This document shows positions 11,001 through 23,296 of a stretch of DNA of 64,000 nt, in pieces; position 1 is the stretch's first letter, and each line of letters starts with the position of its first letter. The stretch lies in assembly GCA_028826165.1 (NCBI GenBank), contig JAPDFW010000055.1:203501-267500 (forward strand), written 5' to 3'. The notes under the pieces are model-generated. The model made no database searches and was not told the DNA's origin. It was given only the letters and a program-made list of their open reading frames with translations. The position numbers and the translations under genes are program-made. The DNA comes from Anaeramoeba ignava. Lineage: Eukaryota > Metamonada > Anaeramoebidae.

Positions 11001-11925
11001 GATTTAATTTTAATTTGATTAAATTTTAATTTGATTTAATTTTAATTTTAATTTTATTTTAATTTTTAATTTTAATTTTATTTTTGATTAAATTGATTAA
11101 TTTTAATTTGATTTTAATTTGATTTAATTGATTAAATTGATTAATTTGATTAAATTGATTAAATTAATTAAATTTATTTTAATTTGATTTAATTTTAATT
11201 TTAAATTGATTTAATTTTTAATTTTTAAATTGATTTAATTTTAATTTTAAATTGATTTAATTTTAATTTTAATTATTTAATTTTTAATTATTTAATTTTA
11301 ATTTTAATTTTTAATTTTAATTTAAATTTTTAATTTTAATTTTAATTTTAATTTTAATTTTTGATTTTTAATTTTGATTTAATTATTTAATTATTTTAAT
11401 TTTAATTTTGGTTTTTAATTTTAATTTGATTAAATTTTAATTTTAATTTTAAATTGATTAAATTGATTAATTTGATTTAATTTTAATTTGATTTAATTTT
11501 AATTTGGTTTAATTTTAATTTTAATTTTGATTAAATTGATTAAATTGATTTAATTTTAATTTGATTTAATTTTAATTTGATTAAATTGATTAAATTTTAA
11601 TTTTCAAATAAATTGATTAAATTTTATTAATTTTAATTTTAATTAATGGTTGGTTTTCTTTTCTATTAAGTTGTTTTTGTATTTAGAAATTGTATTTATG
11701 TTTTATTAAATGAGATTTTTGTCTTATTGAAATTGAATTAAAATGATTCATTTCCATCAAATAAAAAAACTGAAAACAAAATTTAAATAAATTTATCAAT
11801 AAATAACTTACTTTTTGTTTTGTTGGAATGTGTTGACAAAGTTTAACTTTGCTAAAAGTACCTCTTCCAATAGTTTTTCCTAGTAAATAATTTTTTATGG
11901 CTTCTTTTGATCGATTCATTTTCAA
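8008..11925 (-). CDS. MARK/Par-1-like (AMPK-related) Ser/Thr protein kinase with UBA and KA1 domains, three exons
   Basis: Model: exons 11812-11925, 10072-10327 and 8008-9947 (769 residues). The donors GTAAGT and GTTAGT and acceptors ATAG and AAAG keep the frame exactly. The kinase domain has GRGTFSKVKL, VAIK (Lys42), HRDIKPENLLL (Asp137), DFG (Asp155), the activation-loop Thr170 in KTSCGSPSYSAPE, and DIWSMGVVLYCLL. A UBA-like segment (about 288-328: HEEIIASLKSGSFNSIMATY) closely follows the MARK pattern. The last about 95 residues end in ISGDFWSFREIWDKIIKQMK, a KA1 membrane/phospholipid-binding domain. Between them lie about 340 disordered residues with an Asn/Gln/Glu repeat (near 8580-8645). 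The family controls cell polarity, microtubules or energy response. The activating kinase would target Thr170. Subfamily (MARK versus BRSK/SNF1) is less sure than the domain set. Confidence 0.9.
10328..11811 (-). repeat. Kinase intron 1 filled with tandem AT repeats
   Basis: A 1,484-bp GT-AG intron. On the plus strand it holds a 12-bp GAAATAAATTTT array (about 10,350-10,505) and then GATTAAATT/TTTTAATTTGATT arrays to about 11,640. It interrupts the ATP-binding lobe between residues 38 and 39, so correct removal is essential. The next intron (9948-10071, 124 bp) is ordinary. Confidence 0.88.
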
Positions 11926-12184
11926 AACTAGAAATTTAATTTATAAAATTCAAATAAAATTTTAAAATGTAAAAAATGATCCCCCAAAAAAATAAAAAAT
12001 TTTTTTGAATAAGGAAATTATAATTATAATTGATAAGAAAATATAAAAAAGAAAAATAAAAAATGAAAAATGAAAAAAAAAATAAAAAAAACAGGAAAAT
12101 GAATAACAAATTTTTTTCTTTTTTAATTTTTAATTGATCAAAAAAATAAATTTTTCCCCTTAATACATTACAAATCCCAATCCA
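11926..12184. other. 5' flank of the kinase gene
   Basis: Homopolymer-rich AT sequence upstream of the kinase start, without ORF or repeat array. It presumably contains the minus-strand promoter, but no motif can be assigned. Confidence 0.5.
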
Positions 12185-14545
12185 AAATTATAATATTAAA
12201 TTAAATATAAAATCTAATCCAAAATTAAATCTAAAATTAAATCCAAAATTAAATATAAAATTAAAAATTAGATCCAAAATTAAATATAAAATTAAATATA
12301 AAATTAAATATAAAATTAAATATAAAATTAAATATAAAATTAAATATAAAATTAAATATAAAATTAAATATAAAATTAAATCCAAAATTAAATATAAAAT
12401 TAAATCTAAAATTAAATCCAAAATTATAATATTAAATTAAATATAAAACCAAAATTAAATCCAAAATTAAATCTAAAATTAAATATAAAAATTAAATATA
12501 AAAATTAAATATAAAATTAAATATAAAATTAAAAAAAATTAAATATAAAATTAAATATAAAATTAAATATAAAATTAAATATAAAATTAAATATAAAATT
12601 AAATATAAAATTAAATATAAAATTAAATATAAAATTAATTATAAAATTAAATATAAAATTAAATATAAAATTAAATCTAAAATTGAATATAAAATTAAAT
12701 ATAAAATTAAATATAAAATTAAATATAAAATTAAACTAAAATTGAATCTAAAATTAAATATAAAATTAAATATAAAATTAAATATAAAATTAAATATAAA
12801 ATTAAATATAAAATTAAACTAAAATTAAATCCAAAATTAAATCTAAAATTAAATATAAAATTAAATATAAAATTAAATATAAAATTAAATATAAAATTAA
12901 ATATAAAATTAAATATAAAATTAAATCTAAAATTAAATCTAAAATTAAACTAATATTAAATATAAAATTAAATATAAAATTAAATATAAAATTAAATCTA
13001 AAATTGAATATAAAATTAAATTTAAAATTAAATATAAAATTAAATATAAAATTAAATATAAAATTAAATATAAAATTAAATATAAAATTAAATATAAAAT
13101 TAAATATAAAATTAAACTAAAAATTAAATCTAAAAATTAAATATAAAATAAAATAAAAATAAAATCCAAAAATTAAATATAAAATTAAATCCAAAATTAA
13201 ATATAAAATTAAATATAAAATTAAATATAAAATTAAATATAAAATTAAATATAAAATTAAATATAAAATTAAATATAAAATTAAATATAAAATTAAATAT
13301 AAAATTAAATATAAAATTAAATATAAAATTAAATATAAAATTAAATATAAAATTAAATATAAAATTAAATATAAAATTAAATCCAAAATTAAATCCAAAA
13401 TTAAATATAAAATTAAATCTAAAATTAAATATAAAATTAAATCTAAAATTAAATACAAAATTAAAATAAAATATTAAAATCCAAAATTAAATATAAAATT
13501 AAATCTAAAATTAAATATAAAATTAAATCCAAAATTAAATATAAAATTAAATATAAAATTAAATATAAAATTAAATATAAAATTAAAATATAAAATTAAA
13601 TATAAAATTAAAATTAAATCTAAAATTAAATCTAAAATTAAATATAAAATTAAATATAAAATTAAATATAAAAATTAAATATAAAATTAAATATAAAATT
13701 AAATATAAAAAAATATAAAATTAAATATAAAATTAAATCCAAATATAAAATTAAATATAAAATTAAATTTTCAAATCCAAAATTAAATATAATAAAATAT
13801 AAAAGAAAATATAAAATTAAAACTATTAAATATAAAAATTAAATCCAATATAAAATCCAAAATTAGATCCAAAATTAAAAATATAAAATTAAACCAAAAA
13901 TTAAATTAAAATTAAATCTAAAATTAAATCCAAAAAATTAAATATAAAATTAAATCTAAAATTAGATCCAAAATTAAATTTAAAATTAAATCTAAAAATT
14001 AAATCCAAAAATTAAATCCAAAAATTAAATCCAAAATTAAATCCAAAAATAAAATCCAAAATTAAATACAACAAATCCAAAATTAAATGTTTTTAGATCC
14101 AAAAATTAATGAAAAATTTCCAAAATTTTTCCAAAATTAAATATAAAATTAAATCCAAAATTTAACCAAAATTAAATATAAAATTAAAAATAAAAAAAAT
14201 CCAAAATTAAATATAAAATTAAATAAAAATTAAATATAATATTAAATATAAAATTAAATATAAAATTAAATATAATATTAAATCCAATATTAAATATAAA
14301 ATTAAATATAAAATTAAATATAAAATTAAATATAAAATTAAATCCAAAATTAAATCCAAAATTAAATATTAAATTAAATCCAAAATTAAATATAAAATTA
14401 AATATAAAATTAAATATAAAATAAAATATAAAATTAAATATAAAATTAAATCTAAAATTAAATATAAAATTAAATATAAAATTAAATATAAAATTAAATA
14501 TAAAATTAAATCCAAAATTAAATTTAAAATTAAAAATAATTAATG
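12185..14545. repeat. 12-bp satellite (AAAATTAAATAT), about 2.36 kb
   Basis: A long array of AAAATTAAATAT units with recurrent variants in which the last two or three bases are ATCC or ATCT. The array is most regular at 12,290-12,380, 12,540-12,660 and 13,200-13,380, and degrades toward 13,560-14,180 with many one-base indels. Open frames here (Leu-Ile-Leu-Tyr or Phe-Asn-Phe-Ile strings) are artefacts of a unit that is a multiple of three. Intergenic, between the RNase T2 3' end and the kinase 5' end. Confidence 0.93.
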
Positions 14546-14624
14546 AGATCAAATAAGAATTCTTGTTTTGAAATGAAATGAAAAGAAAAGAAAGAAAAAA
14601 GGGAAGAAAAAAGGGAAAAAAAAA

Positions 14625-17600
14625 TTAATTAGGATTAGGGAAATCAAGCATCCAAATTGAAGTTCGATTTCCACATTTTTCTCCAACATTAGTTCTTAAA
14701 GTATCAGAACAAGAAAATAATTTTAAATCTTTTCCATAACAAAATCCAATTTCATGAAGAATAGTTTTACCAAGATAAGTATTACAAGAAATAGTAGGTT
14801 TAAGACCAGAAATAGCTTGAGTAACTGCTTGGTCAATTTGATCATAAGTGTAAAAAGTAGTATTTGAAGGAACAATATTATTTTTCCAAAGCCAAGTTGT
14901 TGGATCTAAAGATTCTCTAAATTGATATCCAGTATAAAAATATTCATATTCTGTTTTTAAAACACTTAATGAACAAGTTCCATGTTTTTCCCAATTAGTT
15001 TTCCAAAAAGCTTGAGGATAACTGAAATTCCAAAAATCAGGCCAAATATAAGCTAATGAATAAGTTATATTCGAAATTTCAGAAATATTAAAAGGATATT
15101 GTGAATCGCAAAAAACTGGAACATTTGAATCTGTTCTTGGCTCAAATGTATGAAGTGCAAATGATGAATACCAACTTGGAACTGAACAATTTGCATAATT
15201 TATGCAATCTGCCAATGGCCATCTTAAATTTATTATTAAAATTATAAATAAAATTATTATTAAATTTATTATTAAATTTATTATTAAATTTATTATTAAA
15301 ATTATTATTAAAATTATTATTAAAATTATTATTAAAATTATTATTAAATTTATTATTAAAATTATTATTAAATTTATTATTAAAATTATTATTAAAATTA
15401 TTATTAAAATTATTATTAAAATTTATTATTAAAATTATTATTAAAATTATTATTAAAATTTATTATTAAATTTATTATTAAAATGATTATTAAATTTATT
15501 ATTAAAATTATTATTAAATTTATTATTAAAATTATTATTAAATTTATGATTAAATTTATTATTAAATTTATTATTAAATTTATTATTAAAATTATTATTA
15601 AAATTATTATTAAATTTATTATTAAATTTATTATTAAATTTATTATTAAAATTATTATTAAAATTATTATTAAAATTATTATTAAAATTTATTATTAAAA
15701 TTATTATTAAAATTATTATTAAAATTATTATTAAATTTATTATTAAAATTTATTATTAAAATTATTATTAAATTTATTATTAAAATTATTATTAAATTTA
15801 TTATTAAATTTATTATTAAATTTATTATTAAATTTATTATTAAATTTATTATTAAAATTTATTATTAAATTCTATTATTAAATTTATTATTATATTTATT
15901 ATTAAAATTATTATTAAAATTATTATTAAAATTTATTATTAAATTTATTATTAAAATTATTATTAAATTTATTATTAAAATTATTATTAAAATTATTATT
16001 AATATTATTATTAAAATTATTATTAAAATTATTATTAAAATTTATTATTAAATTTATTATTAAAATTATTATTAAAAATTATTATTAAATTTATGATTAA
16101 ATTTATTATTATTAAAATTATTATTAAATTTATTATTAAAATTATTATTAAAATTATTATTAAAATTATTTTAAATTTATTATTAAATTTATTATTAAAA
16201 TTATTATTAAAATTTAAAATTATTATTAAATTTATTATTAAATTTATTATTAAAATTTATTATTAAATTTATTATTAAATTTATTATTAAAATTATTATT
16301 AAAAATTATTATTAAAATTGATTATTAAATTTATTATTAAAATTATTATTATTAAAATTATTATTAAATTTATTATTAAATTTATTATTAAATTTATTAT
16401 TAAATTTATTATTAAATTTTATTATTAAATTGTTTATTAAAATTAATTATTAAATTTATTATTAAAATTATTATTAAATTTATTATTATTAAAATTATTA
16501 TTAAATTGTTTATTAAAATTAATTATTAAATTAATTATTAAATTTATTATAAATTTATTATAAAATTATTATTAAAATTATTATTAAAATTATTATTAAA
16601 ATTATTATTAAAATTATTATTAAAATTATTATTAAATTTATTATTAAAATTAAATAAATTTATTATTAAATTTATTATTAAATTTATTATTAAAATTATT
16701 TATAAATTGATTATTAAAATTTATTATTAAATTTATTATTAAATTTATTATTAAAATTATTATTAAAATTATTATTAAATTTGTTATTAAAATTATTATT
16801 AAAATTATTATTAAATTTATTATTAAATTTATTATTAAATTTATTATTAAAATTATTATTAAATTTATTATTAAAATTATTATTAAAATTATTATTAAAA
16901 TTATTATTAAAATTTATTATTAAATTTATTATTAAATTTATTATTATTATATTTATTATTATATTTATTATTAAATTTATTATTAAATTTATTATTAAAA
17001 TTTATTATTAAATTTATTATTAAAATTTATTATTAAAATTATTATTAAATTTATTATTAAATTTATTATTAAAATTATTATTAAAATTATTATTAAATTT
17101 ATTATTAAATTTATTATTAAATTTATTATTAAATTTGTTATTTAATTTATTATTAAATTTATTATTAAAATTATTATTAAATTTATTATTAAATTTATTA
17201 TTAAAATTATTATTAAATTTATTATTAAAATTATTATTAAAATTATTAAAATTATTATTAAATTTATTATTAAATTTATTATTAAAATTTATTATTAAAA
17301 ATTCTATTATTAAAATTTATTATTAAAATTTATTATTAAAATTATTATTAAAATTCTTATTATTAAATTTATTATTAAATTTATTATTAAATTTATTATT
17401 AAATTTATTATTAAATTTATTATTATTAAATTTATTATTAAAATTTTATTAAATTTATTATTAAATTTATTATTAAAATTATTATTAAAATTATTATTAA
17501 AATTATTATTAAATTTATTATTAAAATTTATTATTAAATTTATTATTAAATTATTATTAAAAATTATTATTAAAATTATTATTAAATTTATTATTAAATT

Positions 17601-18683
17601 TATTATTAAAATTTATTATTATAATTTATTATTAAATTTATTATTAAAATTTATTATTAAATTTATTATTAAATTTATTATTAAATTTATTATTAAATTT
17701 ATTATTAAATTTATTATTAAATTTATTATTAAATTTATTATTAAATTTATTATTATATTTATTATTAAATTTATTATTAAAATTATTATTAATATTATTA
17801 TTAAATTTATTATTAAAATTATTATTAAAATTATTATTAAATTTATTATTAAAATTATTATTAAAATTATTATTAAAATTATTATTAAAATTATTATTAA
17901 ATTTGTTATTAAAATTATTATTAAAATTATTATTAAATTTATTATTAAAAATTATTATTAAATTTATTATTAAATTTATTATTAAATTTATTATTAAAAT
18001 TTATTATTAAAATTTATTATTAAATTTATTATTAAAATTATTATTAAAATTATTAATTAAATTTATTATTAAAATTATTATTAAAATTATTATTAAAATT
18101 TATTATTAAAATTATTATTAAATTTATTATTAAATTTATTATTAAATTTATTATTAAATTTATTATTAAAATTATTATTAAAATTATTATTAAAATTATT
18201 ATTAAAATTATTATTAAAATTATTATTAAAATTATTATTAAATTTATTATTATAATTATTATTAAATTTATTATTAAATTTATTATTAAATTTATTATTA
18301 AATTTATTATTAAATTTATTATTAAATTTATTATTAAAATTATTATTAAAATTATTATTAAATTTATTATTAAATTTATTATTAAAATTATTATTAAAAT
18401 TATTATTAAAATTATTATTAAATTTATTATTATATTTATTATTAAATTTGTTATTTAATTTATTATTAAAATTATTATTAAAATTATTTATAAATTTATT
18501 ATTAAATTTATTATTAAATTTGTTATTAAATTTGTGATTGAATTTTTAAATATGTTTTTCTTTTAAAAAAAAAATTTTTTTTTTAAATTTTTACTGCATG
18601 TTTAAAAGCCAAAAATCCCAATCAGGATCAGAAAAACTGAAAGAAAATAAAGTAAATAAGAAAATGAATAAAATTATTTTCAT
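14625..18683 (-). CDS. Secreted ribonuclease T2, two exons
   Basis: Exon 1 is 18595-18683 and exon 2 is 14625-15222, with donor GTAAAA, acceptor TTAAG and an exact phase; 228 residues. Exon 1 encodes a signal peptide (MKIILFIFLFTLFSFSFS) and DPDWDFWLLNM. The junction makes MQWPLADC, matching the conserved QWP-C start of mature RNase T2. Active-site segment CAS I is FALHTFEP (catalytic His kept). CAS II is FWKTNWEKHGTC (catalytic His and Lys kept). Where fungal T2 enzymes have HE before the aromatic residue, this one has Thr-Asn, so transition-state stabilisation may differ. Cysteines through C-NRTSIW fit the usual disulphide pattern. It likely degrades RNA in phagosomes, lysosomes or outside the cell. 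The 228-residue length is normal for the family. Confidence 0.93.
15223..18594 (-). repeat. 3.37-kb satellite intron of the RNase T2 gene
   Basis: Almost the whole intron is a 12-bp array, read on the plus strand as AAATTTATTATT or AAAATTATTATT. The two unit types differ at one T/A position and are mixed along the array, with rare 3-bp or 1-bp indels. Splice sites are retained at both ends. It separates the signal-peptide exon from the catalytic exon. Confidence 0.93.
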
Positions 18684-18730
18684 TGTTTTGAAATGAAAAA
18701 AATGAAAAAAAAAAATTTAAAAAAAAAAAT

Positions 18731-19345
18731 TAATTAGGATTAGGGAAATCAAAAATCCAAATTGAAGTTCGATTTCCACATTTTTCTCCAACATTAATTC
18801 TTAAAGTATCAGAACAAGAAAATAATTTTAAATCTTTTCCATAACAAAATCCAATTTCATGAAGAATAGTTTTACCAAGATAAGTATTACAAGAAATAGT
18901 TTGAGTAACTGCTTGGTCAATTTGATCATAAGTGTAAAAAGTAGTATTTGAAGGAACAATATTATTTTTCCAAAGCCAAGTTGTTGGATCTAAAGATTCT
19001 CTAAATTGATATTCAGTATAAAAATATTCATATTCTGATTTTTAAAATATTTAATAAACAAGTTCCATGTTTTTCCCAATTAATTTTCCAAAAAGTTTGA
19101 GGATAACTGAAATTCCAAAAATCAAACTAAATATAAGCTAATGAATAAGTTATATTCAAAATTTCATAATTGTTAAAAGGATCTTTTTATCGTTCCAAAT
19201 AATTTAAATTATTTTTTCATTGATTCAATTTTTTTCTAAATTATTTTTTTTTGTTCTTTAATATTATTGAATAATTAAAAGCTTCAAAATATCAATAAGG
19301 ATAAAAGAAATTTAAATAAAGTAAATCAAATAGTAAAAAAATTGT
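18731..19345 (-). pseudogene. Decayed second copy of RNase T2
   Basis: Plus-strand sequence 18731-19180 closely matches the reverse complement of the functional exon 2 (from the stop codon inward). It carries a 21-bp deletion between short AGAAATAG direct repeats near 18900, a one-base insertion near 19035, and further stop-creating substitutions. Similarity fades near 19185. Around 19275-19345 there is a weaker match to exon 1 (AAAAGC..CAAAAT..CAATAAGGAT..AAATAAAGTAAAT), placing a decayed signal-peptide exon upstream with only about 90 bp between. The satellite of the functional gene is absent here. It lies immediately beyond the functional gene's start codon, as expected for a tandem duplicate. 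Confidence 0.85.
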
Positions 19346-19807
19346 AATATTTTTGTTATTTAGTGTTAATTTTTTTAATTAAATTTAAATAAAATTTTTT
19401 GTGGAATTCTTTTTTAATTAAATTTTAATTAAATTTTTTTTATTTTAAAAATTACTTTTTGGAAATCTGGCAAATAGAAACTAATTTAAAATTAAAATGA
19501 ATATGAATAAAAAAAGTAAATAGTTTAAATTATTTATATTTAAAATGAGAAATTTATTTCCAATTTAAATTTATTATTCTTTTTGAATTATCTTTTGTTT
19601 TTTTTTTTTGATTTGGGGATTCAATTAATATTTAATTGAGTTTAAAAATAATTTTAAAAGTATTTCTTTAATAAATATATTTAATAAAACAAACAATTTT
19701 GAAAAGAGAAATTTCTCATTTGATCAATAAAAAAAAAAAAATAAAAAGAATTTAAAAAAAAAAAGAAATTAATTTAAAAAATCACTTTTTTTTTTGGATT
19801 TTTTGCA
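19346..19807. other. 5' flank of lectin-like gene 1, part of the duplicated block
   Basis: AT-rich and without genes. From about 19,470 (GGCAAATAGAAACTAATTT) it is nearly identical to 22,970-23,290, the flank of the second lectin-like gene, so it presumably carries the shared promoter. Confidence 0.75.
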
Positions 19808-22103
19808 ATGAAATTTTTACAAGTTTTTATTTTAATTTTGTTTGTTTTATCAATTTCTTATTCTTCAAGAGTAATTCCAGCTCAATATTCTTATACTTTT
19901 CAAAGACATTATCCTCACAATTTAATTCCTTGTATTCTTTCTGATGGTTCTGAAGTTAATATTACACTTTATTCTGAAAATTGGAAATGGTGGTATATTT
20001 CTGAAAGAACTAATCATACAGGTAAATTAATTCAAATAATTCCAAAAATAAATTCAAATAATAAAAAATATTTTTTTTTGCTTCTTCAATTTTTTATTGT
20101 TAAAAATAAAAATAAAATTAAAAATAGGAATTAAATCTCCAGTTGATTCATTTAAAAATTATAAAATGATTGAAGATTATTATAATTATCCTTCTTCTTT
20201 TTCAATAGAAATGTGGTTTTCAAATATTAAGAATTGTTCAGATGAAAATACTCTTTTGAATAATGTTGGTGATTTAAATTCATATTATCCAGTTATTAGA
20301 GTTTGTCCAAATACTTCTTGTCTTAAAATTCAAATTGATTATGGTGATTTAGTAGTCTCAAGTTTTACAGTATTAACACCTAATTTATCAAATGAAGATT
20401 ATTATCATCTTATTGTAAATTGGGAACCTGGTAATCAAACTGTTTATCTTAATAATATTGAAATTGGAACAGGTTCACTTCCTGATAAACTTTCTTTATC
20501 TTTTTTCCCAATGGATACTTTGGAAATTGAACATTCAATTTATTATGTTGGAGTATATAACAAAATATTAACAAAATCCGAAGTTGAAGATAATTATTTA
20601 TCAGGAATTCCTGGTTGGTTTAATCAAACTCAAAACACAATTTTATTGAATAATACTGATTATCTCATGTTTGATTTCAATGATTTTTATTTGTTAACAA
20701 ATTCATCAATTTATCAAATTGAAATTTTAACAAATTCATCAAATTCATCATTTTATTGTGAATTATATACATCAAATTCTTCTGTTCAAATATTTACTCC
20801 TTACACTTTACCAATTACTTCATCTTTGATTTATATCAAATCTCCTATTTTTCCAGGAGAAAATTTCCAGTGTTCATTCAATTACTCAATTACCTTTATA
20901 GATACAAATTACAATTCAACATGGAAAGAACAATCAACATTATTTGTAGATGTTAAAAATGCATATACTGGACCTATTTTTGAACCTACAAACTTTTCAT
21001 TTTATATGTCAAGTTTAATAAATCAAAGTTTCACAATTCATTATGAAGATGAAGTTGGGCATGAAGTTAATAGTTTCACAATTCAAAATTTAGATAATCT
21101 AATTATTTATTATCAAGGAGAGATTGTTTCTAATGGAAAACAAACAGATATTTCTTCACCATCAAATTATGGAGAACTTGAATTTGAATTTATAATGGCA
21201 AAACCTAATACAGAAGATGATTCAATTATCAAATTTAATTTAAGTTTAAATTCGAATAGTGGATATTCAACAATAAAAACAATGAATTTCTATGTTAATA
21301 ATTCAAATCTGAAGATTGGAAAAGAAGAAGGAAATCTTACTGAAGATTCTCTTTCACCTATTAATCTTACATTTTCAGATTCTTATTCAGGAAATTTAAA
21401 TACAAGTTGGCAGATTGTTTGGATTGGAGATAACACATCAGGTTCAACAATCGAAGTTGATAATCAACAAATATCTTTAGGAGGAGTAATTGCATCAGGA
21501 GATGGAACACCAATCAATAATGCAAGCCCAGTTGAAATTTATATTCAACCCAAACAACATTATACTGATGTATTAGAATTAGGATTTATGATTCAAAATG
21601 GAATTGAAAATTTAAATCAATCTCTTCTATTCAACATTACAGAAAATAGCAAACATCATTCAATTTCAGCAAATTGTAGCAAACATTGTAGAAAAGGACA
21701 TGGACATAGACATCAATGGATTTATACAGGAAATGAAATTACATTAACATTCACAATTAGTGATCTAGATGGAATTGGACTGATTTTAACTCTTTCTTTA
21801 ACAAACTTCGAAATGAAATCTCTCAAGTTTAGTAACACTAAATTTTTACAAATTCATGGAACTCAACAAGATATAATGGACCAATTAAATAATTTCACAA
21901 TTATCACAAATGGTGCTAACAGAACTTTTCAATCAGATAATTTGGTTTTAAACCTAACAAATGAAAACTCAACTGATATTTTTTCGATTACTTACGAGAT
22001 GATTATTGAAACTCCAAATTTAATTCAAGATGAAAAAGATAAGATTAATCGATCAAATCTAAAAATTCCAAAAAAAAACAAAACAAAACAAAAATTGTTT
22101 TAA
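19808..22103 (+). CDS. Secreted LamG/ConA-like and cadherin-like multidomain protein 1
   Basis: Exons 19808-20021 and 20128-22103 (donor GTAAAT, acceptor AATAG, phase 1) give 729 residues. There is a signal peptide (MKFLQVFILILFVLSISYS). About residues 60-220 form a LamG/concanavalin-like sandwich: SFSIEMWFSNI, a KIQIDYG strand, YYHLIVNWEPGNQTVYLNN and YVGVYNKILTKSEVEDNYLSG at the end. Next come two or three beta-sandwich segments resembling cadherin or Ig-like folds (QSFTIHYEDEVGHEVNSFTI; GLILTLSLTNFEMKSL). There are many N-x-S/T sites. I see no transmembrane helix near the C-terminus, which is Lys/Asn-rich, so the product is probably secreted. It likely binds glycans or other surface molecules; the ligand is unknown. 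Confidence 0.8.
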
Positions 22104-22225
22104 TTGTTTTTTTTTTTTGAAATTTTGAAAGAAAAGAAAATTTGTTTTGGTTTTTTTCTTCTTTAATTGATTAAAAAAAAAAAAAAAAAAAAGAAAAGAA
22201 AATTTTCCTTTTTAAATTGTTAATT

Positions 22226-22365
22226 TTAAAAATTGAAAAAATCCTTAACAAATTTTTCTAATTCAGCAACAGCTTTATCTAAATCATCATTAATTAAAGT
22301 GTAATCAAAAATATCTTTGTGTTTTTGAAATAAACCATCTTCTTTACAAACAGTTTCAAGTTTCA
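22226..22365 (-). pseudogene. Truncated guanylate kinase 3' end
   Basis: The last about 46 codons (EDGLFQKHKDIFDYTLINDD onward) match the intact guanylate kinase at 25,493-25,640 almost exactly. The match ends near 22,363, where the reading frame runs into unrelated LMKLET.../Lys-Asn-rich sequence. The P-loop and GMP-binding parts are missing. It is the truncated edge of the tandem duplication. Confidence 0.88.
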
Positions 22366-22969
22366 TTAATCTATAAAAATTTCCTCTTTCATTTTTTTTT
22401 GGATTTTTCTTTTTCCAAAAAAAAACAATTTTTGATCGAATCAACAACCTTTCCAGGAATCATCTTTTATTTCTCAAAATTAATGTATTAATCATTTTTT
22501 ATACATTAATTTTTCTTTTCAAAATATGGAAAATCTAATTTGCCATCATTCATTTTTTTGGAAAATTAATATCATCTCCATTAAATAAAAGATTTAATTG
22601 AATAGAAATCAATAAACAATGCCAAAACTACAAAAAAAAATTTTTTCCAATTTTTATAATTGATTGATTCGATAAAAAAACGTTAAGATTTCTTATATTA
22701 TTTTTTTTCTTTTTTAATTTTAGTAGTTCTCTAAACAAATAAAAAGGAGAATTTTAAAAAATGTTTAATATCCAAGAAAAAAAGACTTGATTCAAGCATT
22801 TCAAAATAGATTATCATTTCAATTTGAGTTTAATCAAAATTAAAAAATTTTTTTTGATCCTCCAAAATGTTTCAAATATCTTTAATTTAAATTTTATCAA
22901 AAAAAAAAATTTTTTTTATTTCCATTTTCCTTTCAAAAAAATACAACCCAAGTTCCCCCTTTTAAAACC
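22366..22969. other. Spacer between the duplication units
   Basis: AT-rich, homopolymer-rich sequence with no ORF, array or RNA gene that I can support. It is the only stretch of the 19.5-25.6 kb region not shared by both units. Confidence 0.6.
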
Positions 22970-23296
22970 GGCAAATAGAACTAATTTAAAATTAAAATGA
23001 ATATGAATAAAAAAAGTAAATAGTTTAAATTATTTATATTTAAAATGAGAAATTTATTTCCAATTTAAATTTATTATTCTTTTTGAATTATCTTTTGTTT
23101 TTTTTTTTGATTTGGGGATTCAATTAATATTTAATTGAGTTTAAAAATAATTTTAAAAGTATTTCTTTAAAAATCTTTAATAAAACAAACAAAATCCAAA
23201 AAAAGATTTCTCATTTGATCAATCAAAAAAATAGAATTTAAAAAAAAAAATTTCTTATTTCAAAAAGTCACTTTTTTTTTTGGATTTTTTTTTGCA

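Larger units (their letters stand above)
19470..22365. repeat. Tandem segmental duplication, unit A
   Basis: Unit A (about 19,470-22,365) and unit B (about 22,970-25,630) share the lectin 5' flank, both lectin exons, the 3' flank and the 3' end of the guanylate kinase gene at high identity. Unit A ends inside the guanylate kinase coding sequence, so the left copy of that gene is truncated. About 600 bp of unrelated AT-rich DNA separates the units. Confidence 0.88.

Noticed and set aside
13117-13458. Open frames of Leu-Ile-Leu-Tyr or Phe-Asn-Phe-Ile repeats in the 12-bp array (also 12,188-12,421 and 14,184-14,552)
   Set aside because: The unit length is a multiple of three and lacks stops in some frames, so long ORFs arise automatically. 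There is no domain, and the frames break at every small indel.
15202-17326. Lys-Ile/Leu-rich ORFs on the plus strand
   Set aside because: They are translations of the satellite inside the RNase T2 intron, on the opposite strand from the gene.
15223-18594. Telomeric or subtelomeric repeat
   Set aside because: It is flanked on both sides by two exons of one gene, has no G-rich strand and is internal to the window.
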